A stretch of 64,000 nt of DNA, from positions 1,841,501 to 1,905,500 of the forward strand of contig NZ_CP046523.1 of assembly GCF_021497885.1 (NCBI RefSeq). Reading direction: 5' to 3'. Below the pieces are notes generated by a model that was not told where the DNA came from, did not search any database, and saw only the letters and a list, made by a program, of their open reading frames with translations. The position numbers were made by a program, and so were the translations under genes. Positions within the stretch are counted from its first letter, which is position 1. Each line of letters starts with the position of its first letter. This document shows, piece by piece, positions 1-7,867 of the stretch. The stretch comes from Streptococcus oralis. GTDB lineage: Bacteria; Bacillota; Bacilli; Lactobacillales; Streptococcaceae.

Positions 1-1484
1 TAGTCAAACAAATCTTTGAGCAGTTCAAGCAATCTGAAGACATTGCGTTACAATATGCTAAGGTTTTATTTAATCTAGCAAACCTTCAAAATGAAAGAGA
101 TAAAATAGACAATACAGTTAAACAAACATTAGCTATCTTAACAAATCTCTCTAGCGTTGAAATATTTAAAATTGTAGTGGAAATATTAGAAAACAATCCT
201 GATACTCCATTAGATACAAATGATACTCCATCCACTAGCATCACAAAGATTTTAGATAAACTATGTTTTTATTCCAATGATGATTTTGACAGAAAACTAC
301 TCATTCGGGCTTTAAATCTTGACCTTGTTATAAATACAAAATACGATATTTTAAAGGATTGGATAAAACACTATAAAGATGATGAAAATAAGCTCAATCA
401 GTTAATAGATATCTATAGAATTGTTCAAGAAATCAAGTATCAACTTGGCTTGAAAGCAAAAGATAAAAATTCGAATCTTAAATTTGGTCATTATACCAAA
501 GGAAAAACTCTCCAAAATTTATTAGATCAAGATACAGGAAAGACAGATGATACAAAGTTTTCCGTATCTGGAAAAACTCGTTTGTATAATGCCAATTATA
601 TGAACGACCCCGAAGAAGGTGTAGTTATCGAAGAAATATTGGAACCTAGCAAAGATGGGGAAAGAACATCCTACTTCGAAAAGCGAAATATTTTAGATCC
701 TAGTCCATGGTTTTTAATGAGCTTCACCAGTAAAACAGATGACTTGACTATGTGGTCCCAATACGGCGATGATGCACAGGGTGTTTGTCTGGTACTTAAG
801 GAAGATGATTTCTCAAGATTTACTTCTTTCAATGATGTTTCATGGCGTCGAGAAACTACATCCCTAGAGTTCATTAATAAGATTGATTTGTCTATGTCGG
901 AATTAAGCAGTGATTTAAAAATCTCAGCAAACGAAGCCAAGAAAAAAGAGCAAACTTTTTCTGCTAGGATTGAAGAAATACAGCACCAACCTGAAAAAAA
1001 AGATAAGGTAGCTAAAGGGAATATTGATTATCTCTACCGAATAGCCTATGTCAATGATTCAGATGGTGAGTTTAGCATAGAAAAAACGGAACTCTTCAAC
1101 GACGATGAAATCAAAAAATTAGAAGAATTCTTGGAAGCTTTAAAGGAAAAAATAGATAAGAATTTGAACAAAAGAGATGATTTTTATCAAAAAGCGATTT
1201 CTGACTGTATCGAAGAAATTCGTTACTTGTTTAAATCTGTCGATTATAAATATGAGAATGAACTGCGTATCTTACGCTATGCTAACCTAGACCCAAGTAA
1301 TGATAAAATCAAAATTGATAAAACCTCTGGGATAGGCAGACTTTATGTAGAACGTGAAAATTCAATTCAAATCGATGAAGTCATTTTCGGTCCTAAATTT
1401 CCAAATCCTGAGTACGTGACTCCTCTATTAAAACTTTTAGATAAGAAAATTAACTATAAGAAATCTACGATAAAATTTAGATAA
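1..1484 (+). CDS. DUF2971 domain protein with helical N-terminal part, 5' end outside window
   Basis: The reading frame is open from base 3 to the TAA at 1482-1484, so the gene starts upstream of the window; the GTG at 177 is only an internal codon. About 493 residues are visible. The first ~200 are polar and helical, possibly TPR-like. The second half resembles DUF2971: a segment naming a recently changed item (LYNANYMNDPEEG), then SFTSKTDDLTMWSQYGD and GVCLVL, and near the end ELRILRY and a VIFGPKF motif. DUF2971 has no established biochemical role that I can name. The gene is clearly more AT-rich than the following operon, which suggests accessory DNA. A good terminator follows. The family call is moderately sure; the function is unknown. 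Confidence 0.7.
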   Translation, partial: VKQIFEQFKQSEDIALQYAKVLFNLANLQNERDKIDNTVKQTLAILTNLSSVEIFKIVVEILENNPDTPLDTNDTPSTSITKILDKLCFYSNDDFDRKLLIRALNLDLVINTKYDILKDWIKHYKDDENKLNQLIDIYRIVQEIKYQLGLKAKDKNSNLKFGHYTKGKTLQNLLDQDTGKTDDTKFSVSGKTRLYNANYMNDPEEGVVIEEILEPSKDGERTSYFEKRNILDPSPWFLMSFTSKTDDLTMWSQYGDDAQGVCLVLKEDDFSRFTSFNDVSWRRETTSLEFINKIDLSMSELSSDLKISANEAKKKEQTFSARIEEIQHQPEKKDKVAKGNIDYLYRIAYVNDSDGEFSIEKTELFNDDEIKKLEEFLEALKEKIDKNLNKRDDFYQKAISDCIEEIRYLFKSVDYKYENELRILRYANLDPSNDKIKIDKTSGIGRLYVERENSIQIDEVIFGPKFPNPEYVTPLLKLLDKKINYKKSTIKFR

Positions 1485-1502
1485 AGGCTAACAACATTCT
1501 CT

Positions 1503-1532
1503 AAACTTCTAGTTTTTACTAGGAGTTTTTTA
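1503..1532 (+). terminator. Rho-independent terminator after the DUF2971 gene
   Basis: An 11-bp stem (AAACTTCTAGT pairing with ACTAGGAGTTT, one G-U pair) is followed by a T run. It lies about 20 bases after the stop codon at 1484. Confidence 0.75.
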
Positions 1533-1617
1533 TATATAAAATTTTTACACATATTTCTTGACAGGGCTTTCAACTTGAGATACAATATATTTGAAAAGAG
1601 TATATATAAAATTTTTA
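1531..1617 (+). promoter_or_regulatory. PadR operon promoter flanked by two identical 17-bp repeats
   Basis: The promoter is TTGACA (1558-1563), a 17-bp spacer and TACAAT (1581-1586). The 17-mer TATATATAAAATTTTTA occurs at 1531-1547 and again at 1601-1617, exactly 70 bp apart, on either side of the promoter. The repeat is near-palindromic, as PadR operators usually are, so autoregulation by the first gene of the operon is a reasonable inference. Confidence 0.65.
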
Positions 1618-1639
1618 TATAATATAAAGGAGGTTTCCC

Positions 1640-1966
1640 ATGTACTTCCCAACATCCTCTGCCTTGATTGAGTTTCTCATCTTGGCTGTACTGGAGCGGG
1701 GAGATTCTTATGGTTATGAGATTAGCCAAACCATTAAGCTCATTGCCAATATCAAAGAATCTACGCTCTATCCCATTCTCAAAAAATTGGAAGCCAGTGG
1801 CTTTCTGACCACCTACTCTAGAGAGTTTCAGGGGCGTATGCGCAAATACTACTCCTTGACCAATCGGGGCGTAGAGCAGCTCGTTACTCTAAAGGAAGAG
1901 TGGACGCTCTATACCGACACCGTCAACGGCATCATAGAAGGGAGTATCCGCCATGACAAGAACTGA
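1640..1966 (+). CDS. PadR family transcriptional regulator
   Basis: A 108-residue winged-helix protein of the short PadR type. The N-terminal part (LAVLERGDSYGYEISQTI) and the wing region (STLYPILKKLEASGFLTTY, then GRMRKYYSLT) are characteristic of the family. The start ATG has a strong ribosome binding site, AAGGAGG, 6 bases upstream. The stop overlaps the next gene's start by 14 bases, so translation is coupled. Short PadR proteins usually repress their own operon and often respond to envelope-active or phenolic compounds. The downstream HAAS and DUF4097 genes are typical partners, which points to envelope stress or membrane homeostasis. The ligand is not predictable from sequence. Confidence 0.9.
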   Translation: MYFPTSSALIEFLILAVLERGDSYGYEISQTIKLIANIKESTLYPILKKLEASGFLTTYSREFQGRMRKYYSLTNRGVEQLVTLKEEWTLYTDTVNGIIEGSIRHDKN

Positions 1967-2546
1967 CTATCTGACTCAGTTAGAAACCTATCTCCATAAA
2001 CTGCCTGAAGCTGACCGCATCGAAGCCATGGACTACTTTAAGGAACTATTTGACGATGCAGGTCCAGAGGGCGAAGAAGAGCTCATTGCTAGTCTAGGAA
2101 CACCAAAAGAAGTAGCTCATGATGTCCTCTCTAATCTCCTCGATAAAAAAGTTAATGAGGCACCTGCTCAAAAGAATGACCGTCAACTGCTACACATTGC
2201 CCTACTTGCCTTACTAGCAGCCCCTATCGGCATTCCGGTCGGGATCGGCATCCTCATGGCCATCATCGGTATTTTTATCGCAGCTGTCTCCGTCATTCTA
2301 GCCTTTTTCACCGTTTCGGTGACGGGTATCCTACTGGGCGGACTCTTTATCGTAGAGAGCTTTAGTGTCCTAGTCGAAGCCAAATCTGCCTTTATCTTGA
2401 TTTTCGGGGCTGGTTTGCTTGCTATCGGTGCTTCTTCTCTTGTTCTATTAGGCATCTCCTATGTAGCTCGTTTCTTTGGCCTCCTGGTCGTCCGCTTGGT
2501 GCAATGGATTCTTAAAAAAGGAAAGAGAGGTGACAGACATGCGTAA
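1953..2546 (+). CDS. HAAS-domain (DUF1700) membrane protein
   Basis: 197 residues. The N-terminal ~75 residues form the soluble helical HAAS/DUF1700 domain (DYLTQLETYLHKLP, then AMDYFKELFDDAG and LIASLGTPKEVAHDVL). Hydrophobic helices fill residues ~80-185, and a short basic tail ends in KKGKRGDRHA. It overlaps the PadR gene by 14 bases and the next gene by 8, a tight operon arrangement. Genes of this type commonly sit between a PadR regulator and a DUF4097 protein and are thought to act in membrane signalling, although no biochemical activity is established. The protein probably works at the cytoplasmic membrane with the next gene product. Confidence 0.85.
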   Translation: MTRTDYLTQLETYLHKLPEADRIEAMDYFKELFDDAGPEGEEELIASLGTPKEVAHDVLSNLLDKKVNEAPAQKNDRQLLHIALLALLAAPIGIPVGIGILMAIIGIFIAAVSVILAFFTVSVTGILLGGLFIVESFSVLVEAKSAFILIFGAGLLAIGASSLVLLGISYVARFFGLLVVRLVQWILKKGKRGDRHA

Positions 2547-3471
2547 ATTGACGAAAGGATTTCTCATTTTTGGTGTGGTTTCTACAATCCTTGGTTTTAT
2601 CATGATCATTGTAGGGGCCCAGTCCAATGGTATTCAAAGTTTGCTTGCCATGTCAAAAGATCCCATCTATGACAATCGTACCGAAGAAGTGACCTTTGGA
2701 AATGAAGTGGAAAAACTTGATTTGACCCTTGAAGAACATAGCCTAACCATCACAGAGTCTGTAGATGACAAGATCCACATCACCTATCATCCGTCAGTGT
2801 CTGGTCGTCACGATCTGACTACTGGCATGAGTGACAAAACACTGAGCATCACTGACAAACAAGCCTCCCAACATCGTTTTCTCGGTTCAGGAATCGAAGG
2901 CCTACTTCGTATCGCCAGCAACTATTCTCATCGTTTTGACGAAGTCGTTCTCTCCCTACCTAAAGGAAGAAAGCTGCAAGCTATCACCGTCTCAGCCAAT
3001 CGTGGACAAACTAATATTCGTCAAGCCAACCTTGAAAATGCGACAATCAAAACAAAAAGCTACCACTTAAGAATAACAGAAAGCTCCATCAAGAACAGTA
3101 CACTAACGACACCTAGTATTATCAATATTTTTGATACAGAATTGACAGATAGTCAAGTCAAGACGGAGGGGGGGCACATCTATGCTGAAAATATCCAGGT
3201 TCACGGCAAGGTTGAACTAGACTCTCATAACGACTTAAGACTCTTTCTTTCTAAGACAGAATTCGATCGTATCAATCTAGATATGTCTTCTAAGCACGGC
3301 GGTATTTATCGTAAAGCACAAAGAGAACATCCTAAACAAAAAGAGAATGAACTTGCCAACCCTTATAAAACGGAAAAAGCAGATGTCAAGGACCTGCTCA
3401 TCATAAAAGCCAATCAGGATATCTACCTCCCCAAGGAAGAAGAGTACTCTGCCCCACCTAGAAATCATTGA
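2539..3471 (+). CDS. DUF4097-type beta-repeat membrane-anchored protein
   Basis: 310 residues from the ATG at 2539. This start is preferred over upstream in-frame codons because GAAAGAGAGG precedes it and it overlaps the DUF1700 gene by only 8 bases. One N-terminal membrane helix (GFLIFGVVSTILGFIMIIVG) is followed by an extracytoplasmic stretch rich in short beta-strand repeats (residues ~50-260), typical of DUF4097 adhesin-like beta-helix proteins. The C-terminus is charged. The partner context (PadR, HAAS) is the classic one for this family. The role is inferred to be envelope sensing or modification; no enzyme motif is visible. Confidence 0.8.
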   Translation: MRKLTKGFLIFGVVSTILGFIMIIVGAQSNGIQSLLAMSKDPIYDNRTEEVTFGNEVEKLDLTLEEHSLTITESVDDKIHITYHPSVSGRHDLTTGMSDKTLSITDKQASQHRFLGSGIEGLLRIASNYSHRFDEVVLSLPKGRKLQAITVSANRGQTNIRQANLENATIKTKSYHLRITESSIKNSTLTTPSIINIFDTELTDSQVKTEGGHIYAENIQVHGKVELDSHNDLRLFLSKTEFDRINLDMSSKHGGIYRKAQREHPKQKENELANPYKTEKADVKDLLIIKANQDIYLPKEEEYSAPPRNH

Positions 3472-3533
3472 CAAAAACGCTTTCATCTGCTAGTCTAAAG
3501 ATAGAAAAGTACCATAAAAAAGGAGGTTCCACC

Positions 3534-4490
3534 ATGACACAAGAATGGTTTGAAAGCGCCGATCTTGAGAAGAAATCAGCTCAGACGAAATCGGAAATCC
3601 AGCCCGACCAACCAGAGACTTCGGAAATTGTGGAGACCGAACCACAAGTAAGCGAAGAAACAGCTGTCTCACCTAAAGAGTCGGAAACGCATGAGGAGGA
3701 AACTCCCGAAATAATCGGGGAAACCCAAACCGAGGAAGAGGGAGAAGGGAAAGAGGAACGCAGCCAAGAAAACTCTGTAAAAGAGAAAAGCATCCTCAGC
3801 AAAGCTTTAGAGAGCCCCTATATCCCAGACATTGACCCCCGTAAAACTGCCCGATTAAAAGAAGAAATCGCACTATTTTGGTCTTGGCTACTGGATGCTA
3901 TCCAAGAACCAACTGCCAGCAAGACTACGGATCAAAAGCATCGTTATAGTGTCTTTGCCCTACTCACCTTGCTGTCGTCAATCAACCTTTTCTTTAGTAT
4001 CTATCATATCAAGCGCCTCTACTATGGCTATATGATTTCTATTGCTAATAGTTCTCCTAACCAGCTCCCACCTTTGGATCTCTTTGCTGGGCTTTCGATT
4101 CTGGTCGCTAGCGCTCTATTTTACTTTTCCATCATTTTGGGAGGCTTTACTGTCCGACATGTGCTGGATCAGGAGAGCGACTTTACATTCCAAGAAGCCT
4201 TTGATCGGTATAGCAGACTCTTTGCTATCCCACTTGTCCTAACGGCTCTAGCAAGTTTCTTTGCACTCTTTGGTGGCTTACGATTTGCTGGTATCCTCAC
4301 TCTTCTAAGCATGGCCATCTTTGCCCTTGGAAATCTCTTTGTGATTAGCAAGCCAAGTAAGACCAGTAGCCTCGACCCATTTTATCGATTCCTGCTAGCT
4401 GTCTTACTTGATGGCGCCATTCTCTTACCCTTCTTCATTGCAGAGCTCGCGCTGACAGTGGACTACCTTCGCATCCTGACCTTCTTTTAA
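3534..4490 (+). CDS. Membrane protein with acidic N-terminal tail (DUF6574-like)
   Basis: 318 residues from the ATG at 3534, chosen because AAGGAGG lies 7 bases upstream; upstream in-frame codons lack such a site. Residues 1-~85 are a strongly acidic, Glu/Ser/Thr-rich disordered tail. After a linker, about four to five hydrophobic helices follow (for example YSVFALLTLLSSINLFFSIY and LLAVLLDGAILLPFFIAEL). It closes the PadR operon and is followed at once by a terminator. I associate the layout with streptococcal DUF6574 proteins, but with limited certainty. No catalytic motif is visible; it may be a membrane component of the same stress response. Confidence 0.7.
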   Translation: MTQEWFESADLEKKSAQTKSEIQPDQPETSEIVETEPQVSEETAVSPKESETHEEETPEIIGETQTEEEGEGKEERSQENSVKEKSILSKALESPYIPDIDPRKTARLKEEIALFWSWLLDAIQEPTASKTTDQKHRYSVFALLTLLSSINLFFSIYHIKRLYYGYMISIANSSPNQLPPLDLFAGLSILVASALFYFSIILGGFTVRHVLDQESDFTFQEAFDRYSRLFAIPLVLTALASFFALFGGLRFAGILTLLSMAIFALGNLFVISKPSKTSSLDPFYRFLLAVLLDGAILLPFFIAELALTVDYLRILTFF

Positions 4491-4492
4491 TC

Positions 4493-4527
4493 AAAATCCC
4501 TGCCATTGACCAATGACAGGGATTTTT
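4493..4527. terminator. Bidirectional terminator between convergent genes
   Basis: AAAATCCCTGCCATTG pairs with CAATGACAGGGATTTT around a 2-base loop with one C-A mismatch. T runs lie on both sides, so it can serve the PadR operon and the convergent DUF4299-like gene. Confidence 0.8.
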
Positions 4528-4552
4528 ATGCTTACTCTTTTTTGAACAAGGC

Positions 4553-5413
4553 CTATTCAATGGTTGCCAATCCTTCAAAATCTTTTCCTAGGATGGATTT
4601 TATTTCTAATTGATTAGCATCTAATTGCTGGTAAAATGCTTTTGGTAGTGACTCTAGGAATTTTTCATAATCCAAGCGAGCGATGGCTTCATAGTCTTCG
4701 GCTTTTGAACCATCACCAGAAATCGCCACTAGGTCAATCTCCCAAACAAGTTCCTTGCCTGCTAGCTGCTCAGTATAGTGCGCCGGTACAAAGGGTTCCT
4801 TTGGCAAAATCGTCTTGACTCCCTGGGCTAGGTGGTAGATACCATGCACCTTGCCTTGGGCGTCTGGGTAAAATTTCACACTGGCAAGGTAGGCATCAGA
4901 TCCTTGAACCTTCTTGACCAGCTCTTCAAAACGTGCCAATCCATCCTCATCCAAAAAGCTCTCAAGGTATTCCTTGTTGAGATAGATAGGGGACAAGAGT
5001 CCTTGGCAATATACTAAACGAACTGCCTTATCCGCTAAATATTGCTTGACCGTTTGTCGGAAATAAGTTTCAAAGTCAAAGTCTTCTAGCCCTTCTACCA
5101 CTTGCCCCAACTCGTTTGATAAGGCTTGGAGGAGAGCTTCTACAATCTCCCAGTCTGCTCTGGTAAGGAAGTCTGGAATCACCACTTGATAACCTTTTCG
5201 ACTATCCGCATAGTTCACTTTGAAGAGAAATTGCGATTGACCTACAATCCCACACTCCATGTATTCGAGACCATTGAGGGGCTGACGGAGATAGACTGCA
5301 TCATAACTATGCGACTCCAAGCCCTCCACCAAGGCCAAGATAGACTTGGCAGTCAAGACCTCCTGTTGTCCTAGAATGCTTTCTTTATTTGGGATAAAAA
5401 ATGTTTTCGCCAT
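4553..5413 (-). CDS. DUF4299-like cytoplasmic protein, CcpA-controlled
   Basis: 286 residues starting MAKTFFIPNKES at 5413. This start is chosen because AAAGGAGG lies 6 bases upstream; a longer reading would run through the promoter. The protein has no signal peptide and no membrane helix, and is acidic and globular. It resembles the streptococcal DUF4299 family, whose function is unknown. The promoter carries a perfect CcpA cre site, so expression should drop on glucose. It lies downstream of, and in the same orientation as, trhO, but trhO has its own terminator, so the gene is probably monocistronic. The family name is moderately sure; the role is unknown. Confidence 0.65.
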   Translation of the reverse strand: MAKTFFIPNKESILGQQEVLTAKSILALVEGLESHSYDAVYLRQPLNGLEYMECGIVGQSQFLFKVNYADSRKGYQVVIPDFLTRADWEIVEALLQALSNELGQVVEGLEDFDFETYFRQTVKQYLADKAVRLVYCQGLLSPIYLNKEYLESFLDEDGLARFEELVKKVQGSDAYLASVKFYPDAQGKVHGIYHLAQGVKTILPKEPFVPAHYTEQLAGKELVWEIDLVAISGDGSKAEDYEAIARLDYEKFLESLPKAFYQQLDANQLEIKSILGKDFEGLATIE

Positions 5414-5426
5414 AATCGGCCTCCTT

Positions 5427-5449
5427 TGAAATCGTTTACATACAGTATA
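5427..5449 (-). promoter_or_regulatory. Promoter -10 and perfect cre site of the DUF4299-like gene
   Basis: On the minus strand a TATACT -10 (5444-5449) is followed at once by ATGTAAACGATTTCA (5427-5441), which fits the cre consensus WTGNAARCGNWWWCA at all 15 positions. A cre at the transcription start normally means CcpA repression. The -35 is weak. Confidence 0.75.
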
Positions 5450-5506
5450 CCCTATTTTCCTGAAAGATACAGAAACAAATTTTAGATTTTTAGATAAAAA
5501 GCATAG

Positions 5507-5530
5507 AAAAACAGCCCCTGAAGGCTGTTT
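5507..5530 (-). terminator. Terminator of trhO
   Basis: The minus strand reads AACAGCC, a short loop, GGCTGTT and then TTTTC, just after the trhO stop. Confidence 0.75.
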
Positions 5531-5534
5531 AATC

Positions 5535-6521
5535 TTATACAGTAGCTGCTTGATCCAAGCTTTCACCGATAGCGGCTAGGCGCTCAACAACTTCAGCTTG
5601 TGTTAATTCATTTTCTGAAACATAGCGGTTACGTGGGTGAACACGGCACTCGTGTGAGCATCCACGAAGGTACTTGTCTTCATTTTCTTCTGATGTTAGG
5701 ATACGACGGTTACAGAATGGATTTCCACAGTTGACATAACGTTCACATGGTGTTCCATCAAACCAGTCTTTTCCTACGATGGTTGGGTTGACATGGTTAA
5801 CATCTACGGCAATACGCTCGTCAAAAACGTACATTTTTCCATCCCAAAGCTCACCTTGAACTTCTGGGTCTTTACCGTAAGTTGCGATTCCTCCATGCAA
5901 TTGACCGACATCTTTGTAGCCTTCACGGACCATCCAGCCTGAGAATTTCTCACAGCGAACGCCACCTGTGCAGTAAACTACGACACGCTTATCCATGAAT
6001 TTTTCCTTGTTATCACGGACCCATTGTGGCAACTCACGGAAGTTGCGGATGTCTGGGCGGATAGCCCCACGGAAATGTCCTAGGTCGTACTCATAATCAT
6101 TACGTGTGTCAAGAACAACTGTATCTTCGTCAAGAAGAGCTTCTTTGAACTCTTTTGGAGACAAGTAAGCACCTGTTGTTTCAAGTGGGTTGATGTCGTT
6201 GTCAAAGTCGTTATCTTCCAAACCAAGGTGGACAATTTCTTTCTTGTAGCGAACAAACATCTTCTTGAAGGCTTGTTCACTTTCTTCGTCAATCTTGAAC
6301 CAGAGGTCTTCCATGCCTGGGAGGCTGTGAACGTAGTCCATGTATTTTTGAGTTGTTTCGTAGTCACCTGAAACAGTCCCGTTAATTCCCTCGTCAGCGA
6401 CTAGGATACGGCCTTTAAGGCCGATTGATTTACAGAAAGCCAAGTGGTCTGCAGCAAATTGCTCTGCGTTTTCAATTGGAGTATAAAGGTAGTAAAGTAA
6501 GACACGAATATCTTTTGCCAT
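5535..6521 (-). CDS. trhO: tRNA uridine(34) hydroxylase, rhodanese family (TrhO/YceA)
   Basis: 328 residues from [15 protein letters not shown], the usual family length; an upstream in-frame ATG at 6566 lacks a ribosome binding site and lies near the transcription start. An N-terminal acylphosphatase-like domain (~1-95) is followed by a rhodanese domain with the catalytic loop CTGGVRCEK. The C-terminal region is rich in Cys and His ([21 protein letters not shown]). TrhO proteins hydroxylate U34 of certain tRNAs, the first step to 5-methoxyuridine-type wobble modifications. The protein is cytoplasmic. It has its own promoter and terminator. Confidence 0.92.
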   Translation of the reverse strand: MAKDIRVLLYYLYTPIENAEQFAADHLAFCKSIGLKGRILVADEGINGTVSGDYETTQKYMDYVHSLPGMEDLWFKIDEESEQAFKKMFVRYKKEIVHLGLEDNDFDNDINPLETTGAYLSPKEFKEALLDEDTVVLDTRNDYEYDLGHFRGAIRPDIRNFRELPQWVRDNKEKFMDKRVVVYCTGGVRCEKFSGWMVREGYKDVGQLHGGIATYGKDPEVQGELWDGKMYVFDERIAVDVNHVNPTIVGKDWFDGTPCERYVNCGNPFCNRRILTSEENEDKYLRGCSHECRVHPRNRYVSENELTQAEVVERLAAIGESLDQAATV

Positions 6522-6577
6522 AAGATTTGTTCTCTTTTCTATTCTTAAATTTTCAGAATTTTTCATTCAACTATACT

Positions 6578-6606
6578 AGTATACCCACTTGGGAAAACGA
6601 ATGCAA
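6578..6606 (-). promoter_or_regulatory. Promoter of trhO
   Basis: Minus strand: TTGCAT (6601-6606), a 17-bp spacer and TATACT (6578-6583). This predicts a leader of about 50 bases and supports the start codon at 6521. Confidence 0.65.
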
Positions 6607-6652
6607 TTTATTTGACCGGAAATTATATAGAGAGACCTGCCACTGCACTTCA

Positions 6653-6949
6653 TCAGTAACCATACCGAATCGCAGATAATTTTCTCAATTTTTTTATCTG
6701 CTCAGCTTGACTTTCTGACAAAATCAGCTTATTGTCAATCAATACACGCGCAAGATCAACATTCATTTGACTCAGGACAAATGGAACAGAGGTCCCATCG
6801 TCCTTTAATCGTCTTTTATAAATAACTAACTGATTTTTCAATGGAGCAAGCTGAGGCGCAGCCTTTATATCTTCCAATAGATGATCTATGATAGTCATGG
6901 CTTCACAACGCCTTTCTCTACCTCCAGCGAACCATTTTAATGGTGTCAT
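6653..6949 (-). CDS. Bacteriocin immunity protein, enterocin A immunity type
   Basis: 98 residues beginning MTPLKWFAGGRERR. Two ATGs stand 6 bases apart; the second (6949) has the better distance (9) from AGGAGG. Size, basic composition and the helical pattern (IIDHLLEDIK, LKNQLVIYKRRL, LIDNKLILSESQAEQIKKL) fit the EntA_Immun family of small cytosolic four-helix proteins that protect against class IIa-like bacteriocins. No bacteriocin precursor is visible nearby, so this would be an orphan immunity gene. It lies 68 bases downstream of the CPBP protease gene and probably shares its transcript. Confidence 0.8.
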   Translation of the reverse strand: MTPLKWFAGGRERRCEAMTIIDHLLEDIKAAPQLAPLKNQLVIYKRRLKDDGTSVPFVLSQMNVDLARVLIDNKLILSESQAEQIKKLRKLSAIRYGY

Positions 6950-7017
6950 TCTCATTTTCCTCCTGAAACTCGCTTATAAATTGAAAAACTATAATTCCTA
7001 ACTCTCATGCTAATATT

Positions 7018-7707
7018 TTACCCAAACACCCTATGTAAAAAAGTCAGCAAAAATGGCAAGGTCGCTACAATATTATTGATCACATGCACCGCATAGGAAG
7101 GATAAATGCTCTTGGTATAACGGGTCAAACCAGCAAAGATGATTCCAACTGTTGCAAAGACGAAAACATCTAGCAGACTAGGCAGGTTTGAAAAATGAGG
7201 GAGAGCAAATAAAATAGACGGAAGGATCAAATCAAGACCAAATCTCGAATCTTTAAAGAAGGCATGTTGAAGTAATCCTCTATAGAGCAACTCTTCCATC
7301 AATGGCCCCAGAAAGAACAAGGTTATATAGAGACCTAGCTCGGCAAAGTTAGTCCCACTATAACCGATCAATACGGCCCAACCTTCAGCAGTTGACTGAA
7401 CGTGTTTAGCTGTTTGAATATTAAAAAATATATGAGCTACCGCTACTAGGGCTGTTAGGATTGAATACCAGAGCCATTTTTTTCTCGAAACGCGAAAAAG
7501 ATAGCCATGGCCTGTCTTAACAAGAATCCCAATCATAACTCCACTAAATAGCAAACTCAAGATATTTCGAATCCAGAAGAAATTTCCTATCTGAGAAGAA
7601 AATTGCCAATAGTTTTGGACGATAAGAGTCAGCTGAGAAAGACCAAATACGAAAAATAGGTAAGAGAAGACACCACTCATTTTAAAAAGAAGACGATACC
7701 TTTTCAT
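7018..7707 (-). CDS. CPBP family intramembrane glutamic protease
   Basis: 229 residues from MKRYRLLFKMSG, chosen because AGGAGG lies 6 bases before this ATG. There are about six to seven membrane helices. The family motif EELLYRGLL carries the catalytic Glu pair and Arg, followed by the His-containing helices SILFALPHFSNLPS and HVINNIVAT. CPBP (Abi) proteases are Rce1-like; in streptococci they are often found with bacteriocin loci as immunity or processing factors. The bacteriocin immunity gene directly downstream supports this, though the substrate is unknown. Confidence 0.88.
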   Translation of the reverse strand: MKRYRLLFKMSGVFSYLFFVFGLSQLTLIVQNYWQFSSQIGNFFWIRNILSLLFSGVMIGILVKTGHGYLFRVSRKKWLWYSILTALVAVAHIFFNIQTAKHVQSTAEGWAVLIGYSGTNFAELGLYITLFFLGPLMEELLYRGLLQHAFFKDSRFGLDLILPSILFALPHFSNLPSLLDVFVFATVGIIFAGLTRYTKSIYPSYAVHVINNIVATLPFLLTFLHRVFG

Positions 7708-7778
7708 GATAGACCTCCTGTAGATATATGTGTATCCCATCACCTAAACTCTCAGAATTGCTACTTTCATCTTTGCAT

Positions 7779-7836
7779 CCTAAAAATCACTACCTCCCCT
7801 AGAGAACTAAGGAAGGCAGTGATCACATTTTTAGGA
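7779..7836 (-). terminator. Long hairpin after ngtS, probable terminator
   Basis: On the minus strand CCTAAAAATGTGATCACTGCCT pairs imperfectly with AGGTAGTGATTTTTAGG. It stands ~30 bases past the ngtS stop. The T run is inside the stem, so termination is likely but not certain. Confidence 0.45.
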
Positions 7837-7867
7837 ATTAGGAATGAATACACGAAATCAATCGATC

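Noticed and set aside
1454..1729. 91-codon minus-strand frame over the PadR promoter
   Set aside because: It crosses a terminator and promoter, is composed of AT-rich codons, and has no ribosome binding site.
5414..5566. N-terminal extension of the DUF4299-like protein
   Set aside because: The extension runs through the promoter and cre site; AAAGGAGG supports the start at 5413.
6522..6566. Longer TrhO start (MKNSENLR)
   Set aside because: It would begin close to the predicted transcription start without a ribosome binding site; the 328-residue form matches the family.
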